Shown in pieces: positions 17,048 to 26,089 of a DNA stretch of 64,000 bases. The notes beneath the pieces are model-generated. The model was not told the origin of the DNA. It worked only from the letters and a program-made list of their open reading frames with translations, and ran no database searches. Numbering within the stretch: position 1 is the stretch's first letter; each line of letters starts with the position of its first letter. The translations under genes and the position numbers were made by a program. The DNA is from Kocuria turfanensis (GTDB lineage: Bacteria > Actinomycetota > Actinomycetes > Actinomycetales > Micrococcaceae): positions 2,171,008-2,235,007 of the forward strand of contig NZ_CP014480.1 of NCBI RefSeq assembly GCF_001580365.1, given 5' to 3'.

Positions 17048-17089
17048 ACACAGCTGGAACACAGCTTCCACAGGAGCTGCGCCTACCCT
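17048..17089 (+). promoter_or_regulatory. 11-bp spaced direct repeats and -10 of the response-regulator operon
   Basis: ACACAGCT occurs at 17048-17055 and again at 17059-17066, exactly 11 bp apart, and a third related AGCT-containing element follows. A TACCCT -10 sits at 17084-17089, so the repeats cover the -35 position. OmpR/PhoB-type regulators bind direct repeats with this period, so autoregulation by the downstream gene is inferred. Confidence 0.5.
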
Positions 17090-17142
17090 GATCGCGCAGA
17101 GTGGTCCTGTCACCGCCGTCCGCCCGGAACCGGGAGCCCGCC

Positions 17143-17892
17143 ATGTCCTACGCCTCCAGCTTCACCGTCCTCACCGAGGTCCTGCCCCGCCTGACCCACC
17201 CGGACGGCTCGCCCATCCGCGCCCTGGTCGTGGACGACGAGCCCGCCCTGGCCGACCTCGTGGCCATGGGCGTGGGCATGTGCGGCTGGGAGGCGAGGAT
17301 CGCCCACGAGGGCTACGACGCCGTGACCCAGGCCCGGGAGTTCGCCCCGGACGTGCTGGTGCTGGACCGGATGTTGCCGGGACTGGACGGGCTGCAGGTC
17401 CTGTCCAGGATCCGCCAGTCCTTCCCGGAGGTGCCCGTGCTGTTCCTCACGGCCAAGGACACCGTCGAGGACCGGATCGAGGGCCTGGCCTCGGGCGGGG
17501 ACGACTACGTGACCAAGCCCTTCTCCATCGAGGAGGTGCTGATCCGGCTGCACCGGCTGGTCCAGCGCTCCGGCGCCGCCGCCCAGGACAGCGCCACCCT
17601 GGTGGTGGGCGACCTCGTGCTGAACATCGACAGCCGCGAGGTCACCCGGGCCGGTGCGCCGATCGAGCTGACGGCCACGCAGTTCGAGCTGCTGCGCTAC
17701 CTGATGGAGAACCCGCGCCGGGTGCTGTCCAAGGCGCAGATCCTGGACGCGGTCTGGCACTACGACTTCTCGGGCCAGGCCAACATCGTGGAGCTCTACA
17801 TCTCCTACCTGCGCAAGCGGATCGACGCCGGCCGCGCCCCGATGATCCACACCGTGCGCGGGGCCGGCTACGTCATCAAGCCCGCCCCCTGA
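17143..17892 (+). CDS. OmpR-family response regulator
   Basis: 249 residues from ATG 17143; an in-frame GTG at 17101, close to the predicted transcript start, would add 14 residues. The receiver domain (about residues 25-140) has the acidic pair VVDDE, phospho-acceptor Asp75 in LVLDRMLPG, and TKPF. The winged-helix DNA-binding domain follows, with LTATQFELLRYLMENPRRVLSK and HTVRGAGYVIKP. The stop overlaps the kinase start by one base (TGATG), so the pair is coupled. It resembles TrcR/PrrA-type actinobacterial regulators; the regulon is unknown. Confidence 0.93.
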   Translation: MSYASSFTVLTEVLPRLTHPDGSPIRALVVDDEPALADLVAMGVGMCGWEARIAHEGYDAVTQAREFAPDVLVLDRMLPGLDGLQVLSRIRQSFPEVPVLFLTAKDTVEDRIEGLASGGDDYVTKPFSIEEVLIRLHRLVQRSGAAAQDSATLVVGDLVLNIDSREVTRAGAPIELTATQFELLRYLMENPRRVLSKAQILDAVWHYDFSGQANIVELYISYLRKRIDAGRAPMIHTVRGAGYVIKPAP

Positions 17893-19421
17893 TGGCGGCC
17901 GGCCACCGCACCGCACCGGCCCTCCGGCGCCGCCGGCGCCTGGCCACCCGGCTGATCGCCGGCGTCCTCACGATCCTGGCCGTGGTGCTGCTCGTGCTCG
18001 GCGCGACCATCGTCGAGCTGACCCGCCAGGACCTCGCCGAGCGGCTCGACGGGTCCCTGCGCCAGGCCACCGGCCGCGCCATCACCTTCACCGGCCCCGA
18101 CGGGCCCCAGGCCCGGGACCCGCTCGACGCCCCCGGCCAGCCGGTGGGCGTCCTGGTGGTGGCCACGCAGGAGGGCGAGGTGAGCACGGCCTCCTACCGG
18201 GCCGAGTCCGGGGAGGCCGAGCCGCTGCCCGAGGAGGACGTCGAGGCCCTGCGGACGGCGGGCGCCTTCGAGGCCGAGACCCCGGACGAGCGCGGCTTCG
18301 GGGACCGCCGCCGCTCCGTGGGCACGGAGCAGGGCCGGCTGACCACGGTGGAGCTGTCGGTGGGCGAGTACCGGGTGGAGTCGGTCGCCCGGGCGCGCGA
18401 GGACACCGAACGGGTGCTCGTGGTCGGGCTGCCCACCACCTCCGTGGACGAGACCGTCGGAGAGCTGGTGGCCACCATGGCCGGCGGCAGCGTCCTGGCG
18501 CTGCTGACCACGGCGGTGGCCGGCACGGTGGTGGTGCGTCGGTCGCTGCGGCCGCTGGAGCAGGTCTCGGCCGCGGCCGCCCGCGTCGCCCGCCTGCCCC
18601 TGGCCTCCGGGGAGGTGTCGCTGGCCGACCAGCAGGTGCCGGGGGACCTGGCCGAGCCCGGCACCGAGGTCGGGGAGGTCGGCCACGCCCTGAACTCCCT
18701 GCTGGACAACGTCGACTCCGCCCTGGCCGCCCGCCAGCACTCCGAGACCCGGCTGCGCCAGTTCGTCGCCGACGCCTCCCACGAGCTGCGCACGCCCCTG
18801 GCCGCGGTGCGCGGCTACACCGACATGCTCCAGCTGACCGAACCGCTCACCGAGCACGGCCGGGCGTCCCTGACCCGGGTCGAGCAGCAGACCCTGCGGA
18901 TGACCGCCCTGGTGGAGGACCTGCTGCTGCTCGCCCGCCTGGACGAGGGCCGCGCCCCGCAGCTGCGCGAGACCGACCTGGCCGAGCTCATGGCCGAGGC
19001 CCTCACCGACGCCTCCGCCGCCGGCCCCGACCACCGCTGGTCCCTGGACGTCCCCGAGAGCCCCGTGCCGGTGCGCGCCGACGCCGCCCAGCTGGGCCAG
19101 GTGCTGGCCAACCTGCTCTCCAACGCCCGCAAGCACACCCCGGCCGGCACCGCGGTCACCGCCGCGATCACCAGCACCGAGGACGGGTGGGCCCAGGCCA
19201 GCGTGCTCGACGAGGGCCCGGGCATCCCGGCGGCGTTCCAGGACCAGCTCTTCGAGCGCTTCAGCCGCCTGGACACCTCCCGCACCTCCCGGGAGGGCAG
19301 CACCGGACTGGGCCTGTCCATCGTCCGCTCCGTGGTCACCGCCCACGGCGGGGACGTCACCGTCGACTCCCGCCCCGGCCGCACCCTCTTCACCGTCCGC
19401 CTGCCGCTGCACACCGCCTGA
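17892..19421 (+). CDS. Sensor histidine kinase
   Basis: 509 residues. An Arg-rich start leads into a first membrane helix (about residues 18-42), an extracytoplasmic domain of about 150 residues, a second helix and a HAMP linker. The phospho-acceptor is His297 in DASHELRTPLAAVRGY. The ATPase part has the N-box NLLSNARKHTPAG, G1 DEGPGIP, the F-box FERFSRLDTSR and G2 GSTGLGLSIV. It phosphorylates the regulator encoded immediately upstream. The stimulus is unknown; the external domain has no cysteine and is rich in acidic residues. Confidence 0.93.
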   Translation: MAAGHRTAPALRRRRRLATRLIAGVLTILAVVLLVLGATIVELTRQDLAERLDGSLRQATGRAITFTGPDGPQARDPLDAPGQPVGVLVVATQEGEVSTASYRAESGEAEPLPEEDVEALRTAGAFEAETPDERGFGDRRRSVGTEQGRLTTVELSVGEYRVESVARAREDTERVLVVGLPTTSVDETVGELVATMAGGSVLALLTTAVAGTVVVRRSLRPLEQVSAAAARVARLPLASGEVSLADQQVPGDLAEPGTEVGEVGHALNSLLDNVDSALAARQHSETRLRQFVADASHELRTPLAAVRGYTDMLQLTEPLTEHGRASLTRVEQQTLRMTALVEDLLLLARLDEGRAPQLRETDLAELMAEALTDASAAGPDHRWSLDVPESPVPVRADAAQLGQVLANLLSNARKHTPAGTAVTAAITSTEDGWAQASVLDEGPGIPAAFQDQLFERFSRLDTSRTSREGSTGLGLSIVRSVVTAHGGDVTVDSRPGRTLFTVRLPLHTA

Positions 19422-19458
19422 CTCGCGGGCGCCGGTCGACGTCGTCGACGTGCTCGCC

Positions 19459-19513
19459 GATCCGGCGGCCGGGCCGGCACTGTCCGCCGAGAACGGCCCG
19501 GCGCCGGCGGATC
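19459..19513. terminator. Imperfect inverted repeat between convergent genes
   Basis: GATCCGGCGGCCGGGCC (19459-19475) pairs imperfectly with the segment 19495-19513 across a 19-nt loop. It lies between the convergent kinase and acyltransferase-like genes and may end both transcripts; there is no T tract. Confidence 0.35.
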
Positions 19514-19581
19514 CGGGTGGGGACGGCCGATGGGCGCCCCGCCGTGACCGGCCGACCCCGCCTCCACCGCCCGGGCCCGGC

Positions 19582-20826
19582 TCACCGCCCGGCGCGGACC
19601 CGGCGCCCGGGGGCCAGGACGCGGCCACGCGCGGCGCCGGCCACCCGGGTGACGACGCGCTCGAGCGGACCCCGCCCGTAGGCCCGCTGCCACGCCACCG
19701 CGAACAGGGCGGCGACGCCGGCGTGGATGAGGAACCACAGCAGGGGCACCTCGTAGTGCAGCATGGCGGCCAGGGCCAGCAGGTGCGCGGTGTAGAGGGT
19801 CAGGGTCATGGAGCCCATGGCGCTCAGGGGCAGCAGCCACGCGCCGACGACCCGCGCGAGCAGGAGGAGGGCACCCAGCACGGCCGCGCCGGAGCCGAGG
19901 TCGGAAAGGAGGGCCACCGGGGTGTTCGTGTGCGGGCCGGGGATCAGCAGCCACCACCACGACGTGTCGGGCAGGACGGGATCGGGGCCCCACACGATGA
20001 TTTCGTCGATCTGCTCCTCGCTCAGCCAGGGGGTGGAGCTCATCAGCCGGTCGTAGCCGCCGGACCGGAGGATCAGCACCCAGTAGACCAACCACGCCCC
20101 CACGGTCAGGACCAGCCCCGCCCCGAGCAGGCGGGCCTGGACGTGCAGCGACCGCAGGTTGAGCCGGCCGATGCCCATTCCCGCGAGCAGATAGGTGAGA
20201 TACGGGACCGCGGGGTAGGTGCCGGTGAGCAGCACCTGGGAGAGCACGGTCCCAGGGTCGGACAGCACCCCGGTGAGGGTGGGGTTGTAGGTCTCCAGCG
20301 CGGGCAGCATGCCCCGCAGCGCCTGCATCAGCACGGGTCCGGCCACGGCGGTCACCCCGGCGAGGACGAACAGGGTCCGGGCGGGCAGGTGCAGGAAGGG
20401 GACGGCCAGCAGGAAGAACATCCCGTAGTACAGCAGGATGTCGTAGGCGGGCGGGTCCTCCGGCATCACCTGGTTGACGAGCAGCCCGAGCGCGGTGACG
20501 AGCACGGCACGGACGAGCAGCCCCACGCGGTCGCCGGTCATCGTCCGGCCCCGGTGGGGCGTGCGCCCGCCGGAGGAGAACCCCAGGCCCACCCCGGCCA
20601 GCAGGGCGAACAGGGCGGCGGCCCGGCCGGCGAACAGCTGCCACTGGAGGGTGGGCTCGTAGGTCTCGGGGTTCCAGGTGGGCAGGATGTGGATCGACAT
20701 CATCCCGACCAGGGCCAGACCCCGCGCGGCGTCCACCCCCACGAGCCGGGGCTTCCGGAGCACGGGCAGCCCCGGGCCCTCTGCTGACGGCGGCGCCCCG
20801 GGGGCGGGGTGGTGGACGTTGACCAT
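19582..20826 (-). CDS. DUF418/HGSNAT-type membrane protein
   Basis: 414 residues with about ten hydrophobic segments. The first helix holds the family hallmark VDAARGLALVGMMSIHIL, where the His is the presumed acyl-transfer residue of heparan-alpha-glucosaminide N-acetyltransferase-type proteins. Others in this broad family are annotated only as DUF418/DUF1624. The C-terminus is basic (RVLAPGRRVRAGR). A role in acylating a cell-envelope glycan is possible but not shown. Start ATG 20826 has GAAGG about 11 nt upstream. It is separated by 163 bp from the MFS gene transcribed toward it. Confidence 0.8.
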   Translation of the reverse strand: MVNVHHPAPGAPPSAEGPGLPVLRKPRLVGVDAARGLALVGMMSIHILPTWNPETYEPTLQWQLFAGRAAALFALLAGVGLGFSSGGRTPHRGRTMTGDRVGLLVRAVLVTALGLLVNQVMPEDPPAYDILLYYGMFFLLAVPFLHLPARTLFVLAGVTAVAGPVLMQALRGMLPALETYNPTLTGVLSDPGTVLSQVLLTGTYPAVPYLTYLLAGMGIGRLNLRSLHVQARLLGAGLVLTVGAWLVYWVLILRSGGYDRLMSSTPWLSEEQIDEIIVWGPDPVLPDTSWWWLLIPGPHTNTPVALLSDLGSGAAVLGALLLLARVVGAWLLPLSAMGSMTLTLYTAHLLALAAMLHYEVPLLWFLIHAGVAALFAVAWQRAYGRGPLERVVTRVAGAARGRVLAPGRRVRAGR

Positions 20827-20989
20827 GCTGGTGCGTTCCTTCGGTCGGACGTACCGGCGGGTGCGGCCCGCCGGCCCGGGCCCTCGGGGCCCTCGTCCTC
20901 CATCCGACCAGGCACGATTGTGCCGCCGTTGTGGCGATCCTGTGCCGCGGCTGTCGAAGCGGCCCGCCGGGACGGGCCGGTGCGCCGGC

Positions 20990-22240
20990 CTACCGCCGCA
21001 CCGACTTCTCCAGCCCGCTGGCCAGCAGCACCGCGCACGTGGACCAGATGGCTCCGGCCGGGCCCAGCGGCGCCGCGACCAGCCCGGCCAGCAGGGGCAT
21101 GGCCACCTGCCCGGCCCTGTTGCCGACGAGCCGGACCGCCAGGGCCGAGCCCCGCCACGCGGACGGCACCGCGGTGGACACCAGTGTCATGGTGATCGGC
21201 TGGCCCAGGCCCAGGCAGAACCCGCCCACGAACAGGCACAGCGCCGCCGGCCACGGCACGGTGATCACCAGGGGCGGCGCGGCCAGCGCCAGCCCCGCGC
21301 CGTAGAGGCTCACCAGCAGCAGGGCCCTCCGGGACATGCGGTGGGCGAGCCACGGCAGCAGCACGCGGGAGAGGATCGACGCGCCGCCGCGCACGGCCAG
21401 CAGCACGCCCACCCACGCCGGGGAGACCCCCGCCCGCTCCCCCACCAGCGGCAGGAACGCGGTGAGGATGTCGAGCATCGCCAGCAGGGCCAGCGAGGCC
21501 AGCATGTGGGACGGGATCCCCGGGACCCGCAGGATCCGCGCCATCGAGGCCCGCGGCACCGGGTCCTGGACCACCTCCAGCTCCCCGGTGGCGGGACCGG
21601 GCACGGCGTCGTCGGCCCGGGTACGGCCGCGCTCCGCGCCCGTCGCGCGCAGGCGGAGGAGCATCAGCGGCACCACGAGCAGGGACAGGGCGGCCCCGAT
21701 CCACAGCGACAGGGTGATGTCGGCGACCCGCTCGGGGGAGGCGACGTCGCTGCCCGTGCCCAGCAGCAGGCCGACCAGCAGCGGCCCCAGCAGCTGCCCG
21801 GCGGAGAACGCGGCGGTGAACCAGCCGAAGCCCTTGTCGAGCTGGTCCTCCGGGGAGAACCGGGCGACCGCGGACTGCCCGGCGATGGTGAACAGCAGGT
21901 GCCCCATCCCCAGCAGGGCGCTCGCCGCGGCGATCAGGGCCACCGTGGGGGCCACCGCCAGGCCCATGGCCCCGAGGGCCAGGACCAGGGCGCCGGCGAC
22001 CACCATGGTCCGCAGGTCCCGCACCCGGTCGGTCATCCGCCCCAGCCACATCGCGGTGACCAGGGGCAGCACCGCGTAGGCGGCCGTGACCAGGCCGACC
22101 GTCACCGAGTCGGCGTCCAGGGAGAGCAGCTTGTAGGTGGTGACGGGCCGGACCAGGTTCAGTGCGGTCTGCGTCAGCAGCGCACCGGCCACGAGGAACC
22201 ACAGCCAGGCCCCGGAGCGCGGCCCCGAGGACGCCGGCAT
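20990..22240 (-). CDS. MFS transporter
   Basis: 416 residues with twelve probable membrane helices. LGRMTDRVRDLRTMVVAGAL is the conserved loop between helices 2 and 3, and TVTVGLVTAAYAVLPLVTAMW lies in the first helices. GQPITMTLVSTAVPSAWRGSALAVRLVGNRAGQ is a long conserved block in the second half. It starts three bases after the stop of the universal-stress-protein gene, so the two are co-transcribed. Substrate unknown. Confidence 0.88.
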   Translation of the reverse strand: MPASSGPRSGAWLWFLVAGALLTQTALNLVRPVTTYKLLSLDADSVTVGLVTAAYAVLPLVTAMWLGRMTDRVRDLRTMVVAGALVLALGAMGLAVAPTVALIAAASALLGMGHLLFTIAGQSAVARFSPEDQLDKGFGWFTAAFSAGQLLGPLLVGLLLGTGSDVASPERVADITLSLWIGAALSLLVVPLMLLRLRATGAERGRTRADDAVPGPATGELEVVQDPVPRASMARILRVPGIPSHMLASLALLAMLDILTAFLPLVGERAGVSPAWVGVLLAVRGGASILSRVLLPWLAHRMSRRALLLVSLYGAGLALAAPPLVITVPWPAALCLFVGGFCLGLGQPITMTLVSTAVPSAWRGSALAVRLVGNRAGQVAMPLLAGLVAAPLGPAGAIWSTCAVLLASGLEKSVRR

Positions 22241-22243
22241 CCC

Positions 22244-22603
22244 TCAGTCGCGCCGGGGCTTGACCGCGATCACCGGGGCGTTGGCCTCGAGCAGGATCTG
22301 CTGGGCGGCGCTGCCGAGCAGCAGCTTGCCCACGGGGCTGCGGTGCTTCACGCCGATCACCACGGCGGAGGCGTCCACCTGCTCGGCGGCGTCGAGCAGC
22401 TCGCCCACGGCGTCCCGGTTGCGGGCGTCGGGCGTGCGGAAGGTGACGGGCACGCCGTCGAGCTCGCTGCCCTCGGGGTCGAGCTGGGCGCCCTCGAGGT
22501 TGAAGACCAGCAGGTCCTCCTGACGGCGCCGGGCCTCCTCGATCGAGGCCGCGAGCGCGGCCCCGCCCTCGGGGGTGCTGGTACGGGCAACGACGACGGT
22601 CAT
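22244..22603 (-). CDS. Universal stress protein (UspA family)
   Basis: 119 residues from ATG 22603, which has GGAGG; longer upstream frames lack a ribosome site. The C-terminal signature VVIGVKHRSPVGKLLLGSAAQQILLEANAPVIAVKP is the nucleotide-binding G-x2-G-x9-G(S) type region. It is shorter than most UspA domains (about 140). First gene of a two-gene unit with the MFS transporter and divergent from tctCBA, where small USPs are often found in actinobacteria. Role inferred from family only. Confidence 0.87.
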   Translation of the reverse strand: MTVVVARTSTPEGGAALAASIEEARRRQEDLLVFNLEGAQLDPEGSELDGVPVTFRTPDARNRDAVGELLDAAEQVDASAVVIGVKHRSPVGKLLLGSAAQQILLEANAPVIAVKPRRD

Positions 22604-22751
22604 GGGGGCCTCCGTGGTGGGTGGGGTGGACGGACAGAGCGAGGTCCACCCTACGGCCGAACCTGTGACGCGCATCTCTCCGGGCGTGAGCAGAATGCGC
22701 AGAACCTGCACAACGATCAGTACGCACGAAAGCGCGATCAACGCCGGTCAC

Positions 22752-22772
22752 GTGACGGGGGTCACTTAGGGT
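22752..22772 (+). promoter_or_regulatory. GTGAC-N4-GTCAC site and -10 of tctCBA
   Basis: GTGAC-gggg-GTCAC (22752-22765), a perfect inverted repeat with the GTGA-N6-TCAC core of Crp/GlxR sites, abuts a TAGGGT -10 (22767-22772). A protein bound there would cover the promoter, so repression is more likely than activation. The same arm and spacer pattern occurs at 1653-1666. Confidence 0.45.
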
Positions 22773-22833
22773 CTGTGCAGCGGCTCACTCCGAGCCCAGC
22801 ATTCCTCTTCCTCGACCAAGGACAGTTGATCCC

Positions 22834-23847
22834 GTGAGTTCACCACCAGATCAGACCCGGTCCGGCACCCGCCGCAAGCACCCGGTCGTCATGGCCGTCT
22901 ACGGCATCGTGGCCACCGCAGTGATCGGCCTGGCCGCCTTCTTCTCGTTCCAGTCCGCGACCGCGGGCTCGGACATCCGCGCGAACCTGACGCTCATCGC
23001 CCCGGCCGGTGCCGGCGGCGGCTGGGACACGTTCATGCGGGAGCAGCAGCAGGCGATGCGGGCCAACAGCCTGGTGAACAACACCCAGGTGGTCAACATC
23101 CCGGGCGCGGCGGGCACCATCGGCCTGGGCCAGCTCTCCACCATGGAGGGCCAGGCGAACACCCTGATGGTCACCGGCGCCGGACTGGTCGCCGGCGTGG
23201 CGCAGCTGGACTCCGCCGTGACGCACGACGACGTGCGCCCGATCGCCCGGGTGGTCGAGGAGTACGACGTCGTCGTGGTCCCCGCCGACTCGCCCTACGA
23301 GACGATCGACGACCTCGTGCGGGCCTGGCGGGCGAACCCGGCCGAGGTGGCCTGGACCGGTGGCGGCACCTTCGACCAGCTCGTGATGACCGAGCTCGCG
23401 CTCGCGACCGGCATCGAGCCGTCCGAGACCACCTACATCCCCAAGTCCGGCGGCGGCGAGGCCACCCAGGCGCTGATCACCGGCACCGCGGACGCGGCGA
23501 CCTCCGGCTACATGGACGTCGCGGACCAGATCGAGGCGGGTCGTCTGAAGGCCCTGGGCATGGCCGCCCCGCAGCGCCTGGACGGCGTCGAGATCCCGAC
23601 CCTCACCGAGCAGGGCTACGAGGTGGACCTGGCGAACTGGCGGGCTGTGCTCGCCCCGCCGGGGATCACCGACGAGGAGTTCGCCGAGCTGCGCACGCTG
23701 CTCGAGGAGTCCGTGGCCACCCCGGAGTGGCAGGAGGCCGTCGAGCGCAACAAGTGGACCGAGGTGTATCTCGCGGGCGAGGAGTTCGACGAGTTCATGG
23801 CCTCGGAGCAGGAGCGCATCGCCATGCTGGTAGAGGAGATTTCCTGA
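22834..23847 (+). CDS. tctC: Tripartite tricarboxylate transporter binding protein
   Basis: 337 residues, Bug family. An N-terminal membrane/signal segment (VVMAVYGIVATAVIGLAAFFSF) is followed by the ligand-binding fold: LTLIAPAGAGGGWDTFMREQQQ, VVNIPGAAGTIGLGQL and GGEATQALITGTADAATSGYMDV. It captures a carboxylate outside the cell for TctAB. GTG 22834 is the first codon; there is no lipobox. The stop overlaps tctB by one base (TGATG). The specific ligand (citrate, tricarballylate, glutarate or another) is unknown. Confidence 0.92.
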   Translation: MSSPPDQTRSGTRRKHPVVMAVYGIVATAVIGLAAFFSFQSATAGSDIRANLTLIAPAGAGGGWDTFMREQQQAMRANSLVNNTQVVNIPGAAGTIGLGQLSTMEGQANTLMVTGAGLVAGVAQLDSAVTHDDVRPIARVVEEYDVVVVPADSPYETIDDLVRAWRANPAEVAWTGGGTFDQLVMTELALATGIEPSETTYIPKSGGGEATQALITGTADAATSGYMDVADQIEAGRLKALGMAAPQRLDGVEIPTLTEQGYEVDLANWRAVLAPPGITDEEFAELRTLLEESVATPEWQEAVERNKWTEVYLAGEEFDEFMASEQERIAMLVEEIS

Positions 23848-24419
23848 TGAGCACCCCCACGTCCTCGTACACCGCCGCGGCGGGAGAGCACGAGACCGGC
23901 ACGCAGGCCCCGTGGGCCGGGCCGGAGACGCAGAAGTCCTGGTGGAGCGGGCGCAGCGGCCTCGTGGTGCCCGCGGTGGTGGCCGCGTTCAGCACCTACC
24001 TGCTGGTCGGCACCCTGACCATGGAGATCCCGGAGGGCACGGACTTCCCCGGCCCCACGTTCTACCCGCTGATCCTGGTGGTCGCCGGCTACGTGCTGTC
24101 CGCGCTGCTGGTGCTCCACTACCTGCGCCACCCCGAGCACCCGGAGGAGCTCTCGCAGCGCACCTGGCGGACCCACTCGGACTGGTCCGCGGTGCTCTGG
24201 TGCGCGGGCGGCTTCCTGGCCTTCGCGCTCACCATCGAGCTGCTCGGCTGGATCCTCGCCGCCGCGCTGCTCTTCTGGGCCGTGGCCCGTGGCTTCGGCA
24301 GCCGCCGGCCCCTCTTCGACATCTCGCTCGCCCTGCTCGTGAGCAGCGCGATCTACCTGGCATTCACGGTCGGTCTGGGACTGAACCTCCCGTCCGGCCT
24401 CCTGGGAGGCGGTTTCTGA
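23847..24419 (+). CDS. tctB: Tripartite tricarboxylate transporter small membrane subunit
   Basis: 190 residues with four hydrophobic segments after a polar N-terminus of about 35 residues. The conserved start of the domain is GPTFYPLILVVAGYVLSALLVL, and the last helix pair is IELLGWILAAALLFWAVARGFG. ATG 23847 overlaps the tctC stop; tctA begins one base after its stop, so the three genes are one operon. Confidence 0.9.
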   Translation: MSTPTSSYTAAAGEHETGTQAPWAGPETQKSWWSGRSGLVVPAVVAAFSTYLLVGTLTMEIPEGTDFPGPTFYPLILVVAGYVLSALLVLHYLRHPEHPEELSQRTWRTHSDWSAVLWCAGGFLAFALTIELLGWILAAALLFWAVARGFGSRRPLFDISLALLVSSAIYLAFTVGLGLNLPSGLLGGGF

Positions 24420-24420
24420 C

Positions 24421-25926
24421 ATGGACGCACTCAACCTGTTGATGGACGGGTTCGCCGGCGCGCTGACGCCGATGAACCTCCTGTGGGTCGTGGTGGGCTG
24501 TCTGCTCGGCACCGCGGTGGGCGTGCTGCCCGGCCTGGGCTCCTCGATGGCCGTGGCCCTGCTGCTGCCCATGACGTTCGCGCTGGACCCCACCGCGGCG
24601 TTCATCCTCTTCGCCGGCGTCTACTTCGGCGGCCTGTTCGGCGACTCGACCATGGCCATCCTGATGAACACCCCGGGTCAGGGCTCCGCGATCGCCTCCA
24701 CCTTCGAGGGCCACAAGATGGCCAAGGACGGCCGGGCCCCGCAGGCCCTGGCCACCGCAGCGATCGGCGCCTTCATCGGCGGCATGGTCGCCTCCGTGGT
24801 CGTGGTCTTCCTGGCGCCCCGGCTCGCCGACTTCTCCGCGAACTTCGGCCCGGCCGAGTACTTCGCCCTGGCCCTGTTCGCCTTCGTCGCGACCTCCTCG
24901 GTGGTCTCCGACTCCGTGCCCAAGGGCCTGGCGTCCCTGGTGCTGGGCCTGGGCATCGCCACGGTGGGCATCGACGCGATCTCCGGCTCGGAGCGCTTCA
25001 CCTACGGCTCCCCGAACCTGTTCGACGGGATCTCCCTGGTCACCGTCTCCGTGGCCGTGCTGGCCCTGGGCGAGGTCCTGCACGTGGCCTCCCGGATCCG
25101 GCGCGACCCCGCGGCCCACCAGATGAAGTTCAGCGGGCGCCCGTTCCTGTCCCGCGCCGAGCTGAAGGAGGCCGCCCCGGCCTGGGCCCGCGGCACCGCC
25201 ATCGGCCTGCCCTTCGGCGTCATCCCGGTGGGCGGCGCGGAGGTCCCGACCTTCATGTCCTACGACCTCGAGCGGCGCATCGACCGCCGCCGCCCGAACC
25301 CGATGTTCGGCAAGGGCGCCATCCGCGGCCTGGCCGCCCCGGAGGCCGCCGGCAACGCCACCACCGGCACCGCCATGGGGGCGCTGCTGGCGCTGGGCCT
25401 GCCGGTTTCGGCGACCGCGGCGATCATGCTCGCGGCGTTCCAGCAGTACGGCCTGCAGCCGGGCCCGCTGCTCTTCGACCGCGCTCCCGAGCTCGTCTGG
25501 GCCCTGCTGGCCAGCTTCTTCATCGCCATGGTCGTGCTGCTGATCATCAACCTGCCCTTCGCCCGGTACTGGGCCAAGCTGCTGCTGATCCCCAGCCAGT
25601 ACCTGTACGCGGGCATCATGGTGTTCTGCGGCCTGGGCATCTACGCGACCTCGGGCGCGATCTTCGACCTGCTGCTGCTGCTGGGCCTGGGCCTGCTGGG
25701 CTTCATCATGCGCCGCCACGGCGTGCCGGTGGCCCCGCTGCTGATCGGCATGGTCCTGGGGCCGCTGGCCGAGACCAGCATGCGCGACGCCCTGCTGTCC
25801 TCCAACGGCGACTACTCGGTCTTCGTGACCGGGCCCATCCCGCTGGTGCTCTACGGCCTGCTGTTCGTCGTGCTGGCGCTGACCGTGCGCTCCAAGATCG
25901 TGAACCGGTCCCGCCGGGACGTGTGA
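24421..25926 (+). CDS. tctA: Tripartite tricarboxylate transporter large membrane subunit
   Basis: 501 residues, the usual length. The two conserved loops are present: GVLPGLGSSMAVALLLPMTF with GDSTMAILMNTPGQGSAIASTFEGHKMAKDG in the first half, and GVIPVGGAEVPTFMSYDLERRIDRRR with APEAAGNATTGTAMGALLALGLP in the second. It forms the transport path with TctB. A strong hairpin ends the operon 20 bases later. Confidence 0.93.
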   Translation: MDALNLLMDGFAGALTPMNLLWVVVGCLLGTAVGVLPGLGSSMAVALLLPMTFALDPTAAFILFAGVYFGGLFGDSTMAILMNTPGQGSAIASTFEGHKMAKDGRAPQALATAAIGAFIGGMVASVVVVFLAPRLADFSANFGPAEYFALALFAFVATSSVVSDSVPKGLASLVLGLGIATVGIDAISGSERFTYGSPNLFDGISLVTVSVAVLALGEVLHVASRIRRDPAAHQMKFSGRPFLSRAELKEAAPAWARGTAIGLPFGVIPVGGAEVPTFMSYDLERRIDRRRPNPMFGKGAIRGLAAPEAAGNATTGTAMGALLALGLPVSATAAIMLAAFQQYGLQPGPLLFDRAPELVWALLASFFIAMVVLLIINLPFARYWAKLLLIPSQYLYAGIMVFCGLGIYATSGAIFDLLLLLGLGLLGFIMRRHGVPVAPLLIGMVLGPLAETSMRDALLSSNGDYSVFVTGPIPLVLYGLLFVVLALTVRSKIVNRSRRDV

Positions 25927-25945
25927 CCGCCTCAGCGCCCATCCC

Positions 25946-25982
25946 CACCGCCGCCCGCGTGCCTCGCACGCGGGCGGCGGTG
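25946..25982 (+). terminator. Terminator hairpin of tctCBA
   Basis: A perfect 17-bp stem (25946-25962 with 25966-25982) closes on a three-base loop, CTC. There is no T tract, as is common for high-GC actinobacterial terminators. Confidence 0.8.
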
Positions 25983-26089
25983 CGCTGTGCGGCACCGGCG
26001 GTGCCCCCACAACGGCGTCTGGCAACCGGAGCCACGGGCGGGGCAGGCTGGAGGGCGGTCATTCCGCCCTCCAGGATCGGAGCTCGCCC

